From positions 1,054,001 to 1,118,000 of the forward strand of contig NZ_CP049015.1 of the NCBI RefSeq assembly GCF_011064845.1: a DNA stretch of 64,000 nucleotides, written 5' to 3'. The stretch's first letter is position 1. Each line of letters starts with the position of its first letter. Below the pieces are notes generated by a model. That model did no database searches. It had not been told where the DNA came from and saw only the letters and a list, made by a program, of their open reading frames with translations. Source of the DNA: Citrobacter freundii ATCC 8090 = MTCC 1658 = NBRC 12681. Its GTDB lineage: Bacteria > Pseudomonadota > Gammaproteobacteria > Enterobacterales > Enterobacteriaceae. Positions 30,601 to 38,969 of the stretch are shown piece after piece. Position numbers and translations under genes: made by a program.

Positions 30601-32004
30601 AGCTTCCAGATCTTTCAGCTCCAACTGGCGGTTTTCAAGGAATGCTATTTCTCGAGCTTCGTTGATAGCATTCTGAATATCTGCACCTGCATAATCACGG
30701 CACTGTGTTACCAGCTTATTGCGTTCATTCTGGGTCAGTTCAAGCGACTCACCTTTCAGATGGATGTCCAGAATAGCTGCTCGCTCTACGCCGTTGGGAA
30801 ATCCGACGTAAAACACCTCATCGAACCGTCCTTTACGCAGCAACTCTGGAGGGAGCACGGTAATATTGTTAGCAGTGGCAATGACAAATACCGCACCGGT
30901 TTTTTCTTGCATCCAGGTCAAAAAATAGCCGAAAAGTCGTGAGGAAACCTCCGAACCACTGCCACTGTTCATGCCGACAAAGGCTTTTTCCAGTTCGTCG
31001 ATCCACAAAATACAGGGGCTAATTGATTCTGCCATTGTTAGCGCCCGACGCATATTATGTTCACTTTCTCCGACGTACTTACCCAATAATGAGCCGATAT
31101 CAAGACGTAGGAGTGGCAACTGGAATAAACCGGACGCTGCTTTGGCTGCAAGAGACTTCCCACAACCGGGCATACCGGCGATAAGTACACCTTTAGGCGC
31201 CTGTACGCGTGAATCGCGAGCTTCACTCAGGCGGCGGAAAATCTGGGCGCGGCGAGTGAGCCAGGTTTTAAGGTTCTCAAGACCGCCGATGTCAGTTGCA
31301 TTTTCGATTACGTGCAGCATCTCAAGCACGCCACTTTTTGCGATAATCTGCTCTTTCCCATGCTGGATAAGAGCCAACGCCTCGTCATTAATTTGTTCAT
31401 GCTGTTGACGAACTACTGCTAATACTGATCGGATCTCTTCCTGGTTCAGTCCGCAACACGCAGTATGCAGACGCTGATGCATATTTTCCGGGACAAACAG
31501 ATCAAGCATCTGGCAAAAACTGCTGAGCTGCTGGTTAATTTCCTCACCCTGGGGCAGGGACAGGGGGAGCAAGGTGATTTGCGACTCGATTTGTACTGGG
31601 ATGTGCAAAGTTTCTGAAACAAGTACTACAGCTGTTTTGCTCCGGTGGTGGCGCTGAATGCGGTTGAGCAATTGCTTTAACCGTGCAACGGCGAGTGGCT
31701 GGTTTTCCAGTGCACTGCGGGCATCTTTAATGATGAGGAGTTTTCCGTCCAAATCGTCATCGAGCAGCGAAGGTAAACTTTCTGCTAGTTCGGTGGCCTG
31801 ACTCTGCGTGTTCCGAGGCTGCTTGTTATGGAAATCAACCCAGCCATATCCAAGGTTCCACTCTTTGGGAGACAGTGTCAGTTCTGTACTTATTTCCTGC
31901 AATAGCGTATCGACTCGGCTTTCTTCGCCGGAGTGGATGTAAAGCCCTGGATATCCAGCGAGGATATGGGATTTTATCTTGGTCTTAAGTTCGAGCAGAT
32001 TCAT
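27676..32004 (-). CDS. Giant AAA+ ATPase (Ycf46-like) with a long variant leucine-rich-repeat array
   Basis: This 1442-residue protein has three parts. Residues 1-230 form an N-terminal domain like that of Ycf46-type ATPases (LAGYPGLYIHSGEE). Residues about 235-500 form a complete AAA+ module: Walker A GMPGCGKS at 277-284, Walker B ILWIDE at 332-337, sensor 1 ATANN at 376-380 and an arginine-finger-like RKGRFDEVF at 390-398. Residues about 510-1410 hold some 35 to 40 degenerate repeats of about 24 residues, of the form LAxDxxxxVRxxLAxNxxLxxxxQ. These match the variant leucine-rich repeat (LRV) type and form an alpha-solenoid. The gene starts 6 bp after a glycine-zipper membrane protein gene, so the two are one operon. 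I infer that the solenoid senses or scaffolds something, and the ATPase then remodels or triggers the membrane partner. That function is not established. Confidence 0.9.
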   Translation of the reverse strand: MNLLELKTKIKSHILAGYPGLYIHSGEESRVDTLLQEISTELTLSPKEWNLGYGWVDFHNKQPRNTQSQATELAESLPSLLDDDLDGKLLIIKDARSALENQPLAVARLKQLLNRIQRHHRSKTAVVLVSETLHIPVQIESQITLLPLSLPQGEEINQQLSSFCQMLDLFVPENMHQRLHTACCGLNQEEIRSVLAVVRQQHEQINDEALALIQHGKEQIIAKSGVLEMLHVIENATDIGGLENLKTWLTRRAQIFRRLSEARDSRVQAPKGVLIAGMPGCGKSLAAKAASGLFQLPLLRLDIGSLLGKYVGESEHNMRRALTMAESISPCILWIDELEKAFVGMNSGSGSEVSSRLFGYFLTWMQEKTGAVFVIATANNITVLPPELLRKGRFDEVFYVGFPNGVERAAILDIHLKGESLELTQNERNKLVTQCRDYAGADIQNAINEAREIAFLENRQLELKDLEAAIQLTVPLRETLREQVAQYEELFEKLKLKPASTSDGLSVAQMIQMADSANSLRRAEVANSEDCPDDLLEKLAADADLNVRKAVYRNPNCPEQVLTQRINIVNDQPEFDIDLLHLACIHANAPHDLMATQFERLQLTIQHRLQLASNSTDSTLLQHLMRDPELDVCEMLITNKNLSKLMQLQLAKDSRVSIRRRLARNSNLHPEAQEILARDHDFTVREDLADLDGLSEKVQQILTLDSDQDVRETLAKRRREGLLAEAVQLELAKDECTEVRESLASNPNLTATAQIRLTQDTRVSVRRKLAEHPNLSNPALNSLLQDTDEVLRELAGSKHFDSALLQNNLSQHPSEKIRIALASNYALHPEVQEQLTKDSCTEVRETLAGNANIADDTICTLMDDSDDDVRARLVHWRNSLPEKAIHHLAMDQNHQVRKSLAYTENLPSEVQQRLANDIYDVQKELASNATISALTQQQLLDNGNQEVHYALAGNRNLTGPIMAQLAEMHDSEIRVQLARNNALTAPIIGKLIKDEEEVQLALALNQHLNEEYYTQLYDSGSAAIRENLAGNPQIGEPLMERIYKTELAVNNLATAMESVQSILASMRANSGLPSTKSVTKIALALAGNSALSEALQNKILNLENCSVEILEALASNPALSRDGQEELVTHKEANVRQKLAANQNTNTKILHELLLDDEDKVRIALLRDWWTDREIEWQLANDKSVKVRCAVAASQSPGKAVQVKLANDRDQRVRAHLIPEEENYLFTLNPLTQTLLARDSDLSIRQKMASYPKLHPSAQLILVEDDAICVREALARGSEGLFNSPLSEEVQHRLIKDNDLRIRLALAKNKRLTPEVQILLAKDIDNSVKRKLIEESDRMNPLSLLVQEQLANDPDVTIRSDLARCLFSGLLAPRSSQKIRLRLANDPNEAVRDIIIKMGLFELTYSSEQYNDAVLDGLLVRATHEQMELINRIREKNRLAVQ

Positions 32005-32010
32005 CAGTAT

Positions 32011-33603
32011 TTACCAGAATGAGAAAAGGTTTGAGGCAAAGTTACTGATACCCCGGCTAAAGGACTTAATGACATGACTCGTATTTTCAGTAACACTGGC
32101 AATGACTTTGGCAGCTGTTTTGGCAACAACCTTGCCCGCGTTATAGACGATTTCACCAATTTGCCCACCCGCTATACCACCTGCGACACCGCCAACAAAC
32201 CCTCCAACGGCTGTACCGACTGGACCAAATACGGTACCAATCGCTGCGCCCAACGTGGCCCCCTCCGTTGCACCAGCAATAGCCATTGTCGTGGTTATAG
32301 TGGTGTTACCGATGGCATCGAGCGCTTCCTCTCCAGTCAGTTCACCTTTGCCCAGTTTATAAAGTACCTTTGCATTCTGTATGCCCACGCAGACGATATT
32401 GGTAATTAGGCCCGCAGGTGTACTGCGTAAGGCTGCGCCAAGAAAGCCGTTCTTGACAGCGACTACGACCGCTCCGGAAACAGCAACCTGTATAGCTGTT
32501 TGCGTACCGGTACGCAGCGAGCTTTCGAAAAAATCGTTGAGGTCTTCACTAGTGGATGGATTTTCACGACCGTTCAGGCGATTCCAGGCACGCCTTGCAA
32601 GGATTCTGGTTCCCTGCATACCCACCGCAATACAGGCACCGAGCACAGCCTGTTTACCAATTTGCTTGGCAATATCAATACGATTAGTGTCATTCCAGTC
32701 GTACTGACGTGCTTCGGCATCTTGTTGAGCTTTTTTCTGTAATTCTTTTGCTTTCTCTTTAGAAAGTGGCTGAGAAGACACTCCGTCAGCTTCAATAACC
32801 TCTGTGCTGTTGACCACATCTGCGCCTTGCCCCTCGGGAACTAGCGCTTGTTGATCGTTATAGTCGCCCCGATTGAGCTGTGTATTTGTGGCGTTTGAGT
32901 CAGCACCATATTTCGACTGATATTTGCAGACCACATTGCCGTTGCCGTCAACAATCTCAATATCAACGGAGTTTAGCTCCTGTGAACCAACAACCCGTGC
33001 ACGATACGGACTGCCTTTGGTGGTTGCATCGATATTAAATGTATCGACGTGATGCTGTTCCGCAACAAGACCATCTAGATTGGGGTTTTGGTTGATATTC
33101 CCGGCCAGCGTGGTGATTGTTTTGCGCGCATTTTCGTTAGCGTCTACCAAGGCGCTATCGATAAGGCTGGCGTATTGGCCTACGTGTACCGAACCGGAAA
33201 CTGCTGCATTTTTTTCTATCTCGCCAGCCAACCAGGAGGCACGGCTACGACCTTTATCCATATGCTGCTGTAATGAGTCGCGAGACTGATTAAAGGCTTC
33301 CGTAGACCGTATTATCTGCCGACGAGTGTTTAGTAACTCTTCTTCGTTTTTCCAGATCTGTGGATATTTACGAAATTCATCATCCAACCATTGCCCCAAT
33401 GGCTGATCGCCGCGAGCCTGGCAGGAGGTTACGAAAGAGCTAATAATGGATGCGGTCTGCTCGGGAGCATTAATCTCCTCTACAACTTGCAATTCTACCT
33501 GTGTGATGGAGGAAAATTCATCATCGTTAATATTCTGAGCGAGATTATTATTTTGTTGTGTCATCATTTTTACCGTTAAATCTGCTGTGTGATATATCAT
33601 CAA
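32011..33603 (-). CDS. Glycine-zipper membrane protein, partner of the AAA+ ATPase
   Basis: This protein of up to 530 residues is not a family I know. Residues about 20-180 are helical and charged. Residues about 185-260 look beta-rich (SVDIEIVDGNGNVVCKYQSK, then a KYGADSNAT-type loop). Residues 315-415 contain three weak hydrophobic helices. Residues 442-490 form a very glycine/alanine-rich double hairpin (GATLGAAIGTVFGPVG and GGFVGGVAGGIAGGQIG), typical of glycine zippers in pore-forming or membrane-inserting proteins. A short amphipathic tail follows. The start may be at the first ATG or at codon 13 or 14 (MMTQQNNN, about 33567 or 33564). None has a strong ribosome site. The tight operon with the AAA+/LRV protein suggests an effector controlled by the ATPase. 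Confidence 0.8.
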   Translation of the reverse strand: MMIYHTADLTVKMMTQQNNNLAQNINDDEFSSITQVELQVVEEINAPEQTASIISSFVTSCQARGDQPLGQWLDDEFRKYPQIWKNEEELLNTRRQIIRSTEAFNQSRDSLQQHMDKGRSRASWLAGEIEKNAAVSGSVHVGQYASLIDSALVDANENARKTITTLAGNINQNPNLDGLVAEQHHVDTFNIDATTKGSPYRARVVGSQELNSVDIEIVDGNGNVVCKYQSKYGADSNATNTQLNRGDYNDQQALVPEGQGADVVNSTEVIEADGVSSQPLSKEKAKELQKKAQQDAEARQYDWNDTNRIDIAKQIGKQAVLGACIAVGMQGTRILARRAWNRLNGRENPSTSEDLNDFFESSLRTGTQTAIQVAVSGAVVVAVKNGFLGAALRSTPAGLITNIVCVGIQNAKVLYKLGKGELTGEEALDAIGNTTITTTMAIAGATEGATLGAAIGTVFGPVGTAVGGFVGGVAGGIAGGQIGEIVYNAGKVVAKTAAKVIASVTENTSHVIKSFSRGISNFASNLFSFW

Positions 33604-33851
33604 ATGACTATGATAATTGACGCAAATGATATTAGCCGTAATGCTAAATGCAGACTAGCGCAGCGATCACTAATATTGATTATGAACTCTATGACTGAGG
33701 TAGCCAAAATCTTCAGGTTGCCACCCGATTTAAAGCTTCTTGGTCAGTTTCTCATTAGGGATTAATTTCGGGGAAATGCCACGTTTTTAAGGCTAAACCA
33801 GCCTATCATGCAGGAAAATCCTTCTCGCCGTTTTTTTTGCACAATACAAAA

Positions 33852-33865
33852 CCTCCATATGGAGG
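33852..33865. promoter_or_regulatory. Perfect 14-bp palindrome, possible operator
   Basis: CCTCCATATGGAGG is a perfect palindrome about 250 bp upstream of the membrane-protein gene. Part of it (CTCCATAT) recurs at 33875-33882. Such sites are often bound by dimeric regulators. No regulator gene is present in the operon, so a host factor would be needed. Confidence 0.35.
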
Positions 33866-34052
33866 AGCGTTAATCTCCATATAAATTTCAAAGATTCTCT
33901 AAAAAAACTCTTATTTTTAGGAGGGGGGGAGGCTCTACAACTCATGGCTGTATGGCAATATCTGTAGACTGATAGGTAGCAACAACACGATGTTATGACG
34001 TTAAGTTGTATGGTGTTTTGCTTAATTAATATGCAGTTTTAGTTAAGGGAAT

Positions 34053-34076
34053 AAAAAAACCGGCACGGGAGCCGGT
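34053..34076 (-). terminator. Rho-independent terminator of the EAL gene
   Basis: ACCGGC (34059-34064) and GCCGGT (34071-34076) form the stem. On the minus strand it is followed by TTTTTTTAT. It lies 30 bp past the stop codon of the EAL protein. Confidence 0.9.
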
Positions 34077-34106
34077 AAGTGGAACAATGTAGGAATATAA
34101 TTATTA

Positions 34107-36335
34107 TTATAATTCAGCCAACTCAATAGGAACGGGTTTCCCTATATGGTATCCCTGTAACCAACCAATACCCATGGTAATTAGCATCTTTTCAATTTCC
34201 TCATTTTCAACAAACTCAGCTACCACTTCCATATTTTTGAGTTTTGCTACTTCGCAGAAGGATCTGACGGCGCATCGACTAAATTCATCGGTCAGTATAT
34301 TACGGATGAAGGAGCCATCAATTTTCAGAATATCTGCGTCTAATGTTCTGAGTCGTGAATAGCTTGACGCCCCTGTGCCAAAATCATCAATAGCAATTTT
34401 AGAACCTGCTTTACGTAATGCTCTCAGAACATCAGTGACATTAGCGTTGTCAATGATATCTGATTCAATGATTTCAAAAATTATACGTTTAGGTGCGATG
34501 GAATATTTTCTAAACAATGTGAAAACATTATCAAGAAAATCAATTTTATTAAGCGAGTCAGGTGTCAGATTAATGGAGAAATGACTGTTCGGGTCAGATT
34601 TCTGCCGTGACTGTATAAAACGAAATGTTTGCTCTATAACAGTGATATCCAGTGCAGGGAGTAATCCTGCTTCGCAAGCAACCGGTAGAATGGTATCTGG
34701 AAAGATTAACTTACCATCAACCATTTTTATCCGAATAAGTATCTCGTGATAACGTGTCAGTCCCGTAGTTGAAACGATAGGCTGAACAACCAGCATCGTT
34801 GATACGACGGGTTGAGCCATAAGCTCAAACGATTTTCTGTCAATTGCTTTTTGCAACATATGACGAATGACAGCCTGACTGACAATTTTATCACCTGGCA
34901 CCTGCGGGCTGAGTAACAACGGTTGCCCCTGCATTAACGAGATGTAGCTTTGGGTATTAAGATGTTTAATTGCTTGTGATAAATTTTTAATCAGGTTTTT
35001 CTCGGTGGTATATGCCACACCACAAGATAGTCCCAATTGGTAATCCTTCCAGATAAAACGAAAAGAGTTTAGGTCTTTGTAAAGAGTAGGAATGTCAGGG
35101 GCAGTATTAAGGCGAAGAATTATTCCATGACCAGGTGCGTAATAAATGTTACCTGTATCCTTAATCAATTTACGTACATATGCGCTTAGCGCTTTTACAA
35201 ATTCAAAACGGAATTCTATTCCATGAGTTTGCTCCAGCGTATTCAACTCTGTACAACGGATGTAACACAAGCACTCTGTTGCGTGTTTACGGATGTCCAT
35301 TTGCAGGGCCTGAAAGTTAGGCAGTCCGGTATTAGGCTCTGATCTAAAAAGTTGTTTGAGGCGGCGGAGATATTTTCGGTTACGGACCACAAGTACACCG
35401 GTAACAACAATCGTAAGAGAAAAGACAAACACTATCGTGGAGGAAATCACGAGACTATGTAAATAATTATTATAGTTATCCGGTGAAATATAACTGTTTA
35501 TATAATATCCCAACAGGATGAGCATTGTTACCCATACAGGGGATATAAAAGCATGGCCAATGCAGATCACTCCCCACAGCATTACTGGAAGTAACCACAG
35601 TAATGAATAGTCTGTAAATATAAGAATATCTTCTCTGATGACGATCAAAGCGGACATAATGCAGAGTAACAGCACCAGCCATAATACTTGATACAGAATA
35701 GGAGGGCCGGATTTTATCAGCGTCTTCACTTGTCTGATGTATAAAATGCACCATGCAGGGTTTTGAACGCTTCTAAGCAACAGATAACAAAAAGGGATGC
35801 CAGTCAGGCAAGAGTTCATCAACCACTGTAAGTTAATTAGTGTTTGTAGTGTAAAAAGGTTTGTGATCGGTGCTGAGGCAGTGTTCGACTGGAGCCAGTG
35901 ATCAATCGAGATGAATAGTAAGGCGTTGCAGCACACGAGCCAGACAATACGCAGGGTTGTAAGCTGGCTACGACCAAAGCTAACCGCGCCTCGTTTACCT
36001 GTCGAGAAAAAGTAGAGTGTCTGGCTAATGAGAGCAGCCAGCAGCTGAGCCGTTAGCGTGAATACCGAAGATAAAGAGTAAGAATAAAGGGCATACAAGA
36101 AAAAGGCACCCAAAATTGGCAGCGCCTTTTGCCGGTATAAAACCAGCAGTGCAGAAATAAGAGGTAAAGTGAGATCGTAAAAATGCAGGGTTATACCCGC
36201 AACATCCTCTTGCTTACTGAGATGACCAGCGATCAGCTGTAATGCAAAAAACGCGATGCCTACACAAAAATAGTCTCTAAATGTATTAATAAAATTTATA
36301 TTTTCAGTTTTTCTTAGCAATATCATCATTCGCAA
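34107..36335 (-). CDS. PdeF (YfgF)-like membrane c-di-GMP phosphodiesterase
   Basis: This 742-residue protein has an N-terminal membrane domain of about eight helices (MASE1 type, residues about 15-320). A degenerate GGDEF domain follows (GHGII where GGDEF would be), then a C-terminal EAL domain. EAL catalytic blocks are kept: EILIR, NLTPDSL, FEIIES, IAIDDFGTG, LKIDGSF, VVAEFVENEEI and QGYHIGKP. Many stretches resemble E. coli YfgF/PdeF, including the LKIDGSFIRNI to GKP end, so it is probably a paralogue. It should hydrolyse c-di-GMP at the inner membrane. The active EAL residues suggest real activity, while the GGDEF remnant may bind GTP or only regulate. It is AT-rich and lies beside the accessory AAA+ operon. 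Confidence 0.87.
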   Translation of the reverse strand: MRMMILLRKTENINFINTFRDYFCVGIAFFALQLIAGHLSKQEDVAGITLHFYDLTLPLISALLVLYRQKALPILGAFFLYALYSYSLSSVFTLTAQLLAALISQTLYFFSTGKRGAVSFGRSQLTTLRIVWLVCCNALLFISIDHWLQSNTASAPITNLFTLQTLINLQWLMNSCLTGIPFCYLLLRSVQNPAWCILYIRQVKTLIKSGPPILYQVLWLVLLLCIMSALIVIREDILIFTDYSLLWLLPVMLWGVICIGHAFISPVWVTMLILLGYYINSYISPDNYNNYLHSLVISSTIVFVFSLTIVVTGVLVVRNRKYLRRLKQLFRSEPNTGLPNFQALQMDIRKHATECLCYIRCTELNTLEQTHGIEFRFEFVKALSAYVRKLIKDTGNIYYAPGHGIILRLNTAPDIPTLYKDLNSFRFIWKDYQLGLSCGVAYTTEKNLIKNLSQAIKHLNTQSYISLMQGQPLLLSPQVPGDKIVSQAVIRHMLQKAIDRKSFELMAQPVVSTMLVVQPIVSTTGLTRYHEILIRIKMVDGKLIFPDTILPVACEAGLLPALDITVIEQTFRFIQSRQKSDPNSHFSINLTPDSLNKIDFLDNVFTLFRKYSIAPKRIIFEIIESDIIDNANVTDVLRALRKAGSKIAIDDFGTGASSYSRLRTLDADILKIDGSFIRNILTDEFSRCAVRSFCEVAKLKNMEVVAEFVENEEIEKMLITMGIGWLQGYHIGKPVPIELAEL

Positions 36336-36833
36336 TTCTCAGTGAGTTATCACCGTTCTCGATTTAAGTCATCTACTTAAAACAGGTTAGACTGGAGGTT
36401 TGAAATGTGTATTTTTGGATGTTTTCGCTAATTGAAAACCATTCTAAAATATGTTATGTAAATTTTTTAAAGGTAACCCTCGATAATTTCCGTGTGTTTC
36501 ACAACGCAGGGAAGAACAATCTTTATGGCTGTGCTGATAATAAAAATTCCGTCAGTAGCCATTATTTAAGACAGAATAGACGATCGATAAAAACGATCAA
36601 TATAAATTTTTTGATAGATTTTATCGATAGGTTTGGCAGATCATAAATACCACGAAAGATCGATAAAAGCTATTAAAATGTTATTTTTTAATGGTGTTTA
36701 TTTCATAAATGTTAATTTAGCACTTTGTTTATTAAAAATTAACCTATGCAGGCATCCTTCTAAAGGAATTATTATGATATTGGCGGGAAAGTGAGTTTCC
36801 CCACCTTCCCACAATACACTCAATTGTTAATCA
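36336..36833. other. AT-rich spacer with repeated ATCGATAAAA motifs
   Basis: The 498-bp gap holds three copies of ATCGATAAAA: forward at 36583-36592, inverted at 36619-36628, and forward at 36659-36668. The spacing of 36 and 40 bp is about four helical turns, as for co-operative operators. There is also a short hairpin, GGGAAA (36785-36790) with TTTCCC (36796-36801), near the end of the agmatine-deiminase-like gene. No gene is recognised. Confidence 0.4.
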
Positions 36834-37946
36834 TTAACGAGGTTGCTGCTGTGTCGCGCAGTGAATGCCGCCGCCGCCAGCCGCAATGCCATCAATATTC
36901 AGTTGTATAATTTCACGATCGATAAACAGCTCCTGCAAAATAGCATGGGTATTACGATCGGTGCGCTTATCGCCAAATTGTGGTGCAATGACGGCATCAT
37001 TACACAGATAAAAATTGATATACCCTGCGGCAAAATCATCACTCGCATAAGTCTGGCGGATGGTAGAAGGTCCTTCCAGCGTGACGACCTTCAACCGTCG
37101 GCCTTTGGCATCCGTGGCGGCTCGTAATATGTCCAGATGACGTCGGGTGATCGCGTAATCAAAGGACGACGGATCCTGCTCAAGACCTGTCACCACCGTA
37201 CCCGGATGCGTGAACCTGGCATAAAAATCTGTATGGCCGTCGGTAATATCCTTGCCGGCAATACCCGGCAACCAGATGATTTTCTCCAGACCTAGCAGTC
37301 GCTTAAGTTCTTCTTCGCATTCGGCTTTGCTGACGCCGGGATTACGGTTGGAGTTAAGCACGCAGCTCTCGGTAATAATCGCCGTGCCTTCGCCGTCTAC
37401 CTCAATACCGCCACCTTCCAGAGTCAGCGCCGAGCGGATGAACTCGGTATGAACGTAATCAGTAACGAATTCAGCCACATCGGCATCACGTTCGTGCTCT
37501 TGCTTATTGCCCCAGCCGTTAAAATTAAATCCCACACCGCCGAGCGCACCGCTGGCGCTTTTCACAAACACCGGCCCGGTGTCGCGGATCCACAGATCGT
37601 CTATCGGGTGAACCAGAAGATTGACCGACGGTCCGCACAGACGCGCGGCGAGTTCGCTGTCTTCTTCGCGTACCAACATATTTACGGGTTCAAATGCGGC
37701 GATGGTTTTAGCAACTAGCGCCAGGTTTTCCTGCACCACCGGTAGCAGATGAGGCTCCCAGATCTCCGCACTGGCACCAAACGCCATCCAGGTTGCTGCA
37801 TGCGGTGCGCCTTCATCCGGCATTTGCCAGCGGCGGTCCTCTGTTGCGCGGGCAAATTGGCTAAAACTGATGCCTGTCATACCGGCGAGTAACATACTCG
37901 TTGAAGTCACCAAACCTTGCCAGACGAACGAACGTCTTGTCATCAT
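36834..37946 (-). CDS. Tat-exported agmatine-deiminase-family protein
   Basis: This 370-residue protein has the peptidylarginine/agmatine deiminase fold. Blocks are MPDEGAPHAATWMAFG at residues 43-58, the strand GVGFNFNGWGNK, the EGGGIEVDGEGT loop, DGHTDFYARF, and the catalytic cysteine at about 363 in GGGGIHCATQQQP. The N-terminus is a twin-arginine signal (MMTRRSFVWQG, hydrophobic core, ATEDRRW cleavage region), so the enzyme is predicted to act in the periplasm. Agmatine deiminases hydrolyse agmatine to N-carbamoylputrescine. A periplasmic version could feed the putrescine pathway encoded at 19.9-27.5 kb. It has no operon partner. Substrate and activity are inferred only. Confidence 0.9.
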   Translation of the reverse strand: MMTRRSFVWQGLVTSTSMLLAGMTGISFSQFARATEDRRWQMPDEGAPHAATWMAFGASAEIWEPHLLPVVQENLALVAKTIAAFEPVNMLVREEDSELAARLCGPSVNLLVHPIDDLWIRDTGPVFVKSASGALGGVGFNFNGWGNKQEHERDADVAEFVTDYVHTEFIRSALTLEGGGIEVDGEGTAIITESCVLNSNRNPGVSKAECEEELKRLLGLEKIIWLPGIAGKDITDGHTDFYARFTHPGTVVTGLEQDPSSFDYAITRRHLDILRAATDAKGRRLKVVTLEGPSTIRQTYASDDFAAGYINFYLCNDAVIAPQFGDKRTDRNTHAILQELFIDREIIQLNIDGIAAGGGGIHCATQQQPR

Positions 37947-38349
37947 AGGATTAACCTTTACGTATATTTATCTGATATTGGATGAATAAAATAATAATAG
38001 ATAGTTAATGTTCTGCGTGTTTTAAATATTGAATAACAAATGAATTGATTGCGGATAAGTTTCATGCGGAATATATCACAGGAGATATTCGTTGCAATCT
38101 CTTCGTTTTATATTATGAGTGAAATTGACTACTATTAAAATTTCTCAACTATATATTTATATATAATTTATATTTATCAGCATGAACATGTGTCACACCG
38201 TTGGCTCTGAAGCCCCGTCTGACGGGCCTTGCCGCGGATTGTGATCTGGCCGATTGTTCTGTTGTATTTATTAATGCCATGAACCGTGTGGACTATAGTA
38301 AAGATGGCCGTTATTTCTCATCATTAATAACCGTGAGTGGGGGATGTGA
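37947..38349. other. AT-rich spacer between divergent genes
   Basis: This 403-bp region separates the agmatine-deiminase-like gene from the DJ-1/PfpI gene. It is rich in short AT runs and holds the promoters of both. No gene or strong hairpin is visible. Confidence 0.4.
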
Positions 38350-38913
38350 ATGAAGAAGATACTGATGCTGGTCGGAGATTATGTCGAAGATTATGAAACA
38401 ATGGTGCCTTTTCAGGCTTTGCAAATGCTTGGGCATCGTGTGGATGCCGTCTGTCCGGATAAAAGTCAGGGTGACTACGTTCAAACCGCCATTCACGATT
38501 TTGATGGGGCGCAGACATACAGTGAAAAGCCGGGGCATCGTTTTACGTTGAATGCGAATTTTGCCGAGGCGCGGGCCGCCGATTACGACGCTCTGTTGAT
38601 CCCCGGCGGGCGTGCTCCGGAATATCTTCGACTGAATCCAGATGTCATTAAGCTGGTGCAAGATTTCAACACTGCCGATAAGCCTATCGCTGCGGTTTGT
38701 CATGGGCCCCAACTATTAGCGGCGGCGGGAGTGTTAGAAAACCGGACCTGTAGCGCTTATCCGGCCTGTGCGCCTGAGGTCCGTCTGAGCGGTGGACATT
38801 ATGCCGATATTGGCATTGATCAGGCCCACGTTGATGGCAATCTGGTGACGGCACCAGCATGGCCCGCGCATCCGCAATGGTTAGCTAAATTTGTTGAAGT
38901 ATTAATGAAGTAA
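38350..38913 (+). CDS. DJ-1/PfpI-family protein (possible deglycase or glyoxalase III)
   Basis: This 187-residue protein has the DJ-1/PfpI fold: a Rossmann-like start ([21 protein letters not shown]) with the catalytic glutamate near residue 14-16. The nucleophile-elbow cysteine is at residue 117 in [14 protein letters not shown]. Relatives act as protein or nucleotide deglycases, glyoxalases or peptidases of methylglyoxal stress. GGGGGATGTG, a purine-rich ribosome site, precedes the ATG. It stands alone and converges with yjhP through a shared hairpin. Confidence 0.88.
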   Translation: MKKILMLVGDYVEDYETMVPFQALQMLGHRVDAVCPDKSQGDYVQTAIHDFDGAQTYSEKPGHRFTLNANFAEARAADYDALLIPGGRAPEYLRLNPDVIKLVQDFNTADKPIAAVCHGPQLLAAAGVLENRTCSAYPACAPEVRLSGGHYADIGIDQAHVDGNLVTAPAWPAHPQWLAKFVEVLMK

Positions 38914-38932
38914 GCGACGATGAGATGAAAAA

Positions 38933-38961
38933 GTCGGTATAACCAGCCTGGCTATACCGAC
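38933..38961 (-). terminator. Terminator between the DJ-1 gene and yjhP
   Basis: GTCGGTATA (38933-38941) pairs with TATACCGAC (38953-38961), with a CCAG/CTGG inner stem. On the minus strand it is followed by TTTTTCATC. It serves the topAI-yjhP transcript and probably also the convergent gene. Confidence 0.88.
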
Positions 38962-38969
38962 AGGATATA

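Larger units (their letters stand above)
33604..34106. other. AT-rich regulatory region upstream of the AAA+ operon
   Basis: The 503-bp gap contains the putative promoter region of the minus-strand AAA+ operon. It also holds a perfect palindrome (33852-33865) and the terminator of the EAL gene (34053-34076). No complete gene is seen. A 27-codon open frame at 33682-33765 on the plus strand has no recognised similarity. Confidence 0.45.

Noticed and set aside
27676..32004. Repeat array read as a CRISPR or DNA tandem repeat
   Set aside because: The repetition is at protein level (about 24 residues, degenerate). The DNA copies differ too much and the frame is fully open.
33682..33765. Small plus-strand open frame of 27 codons as a transposase remnant
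   Set aside because: No transposase motif, no terminal repeats and no ribosome site are visible.
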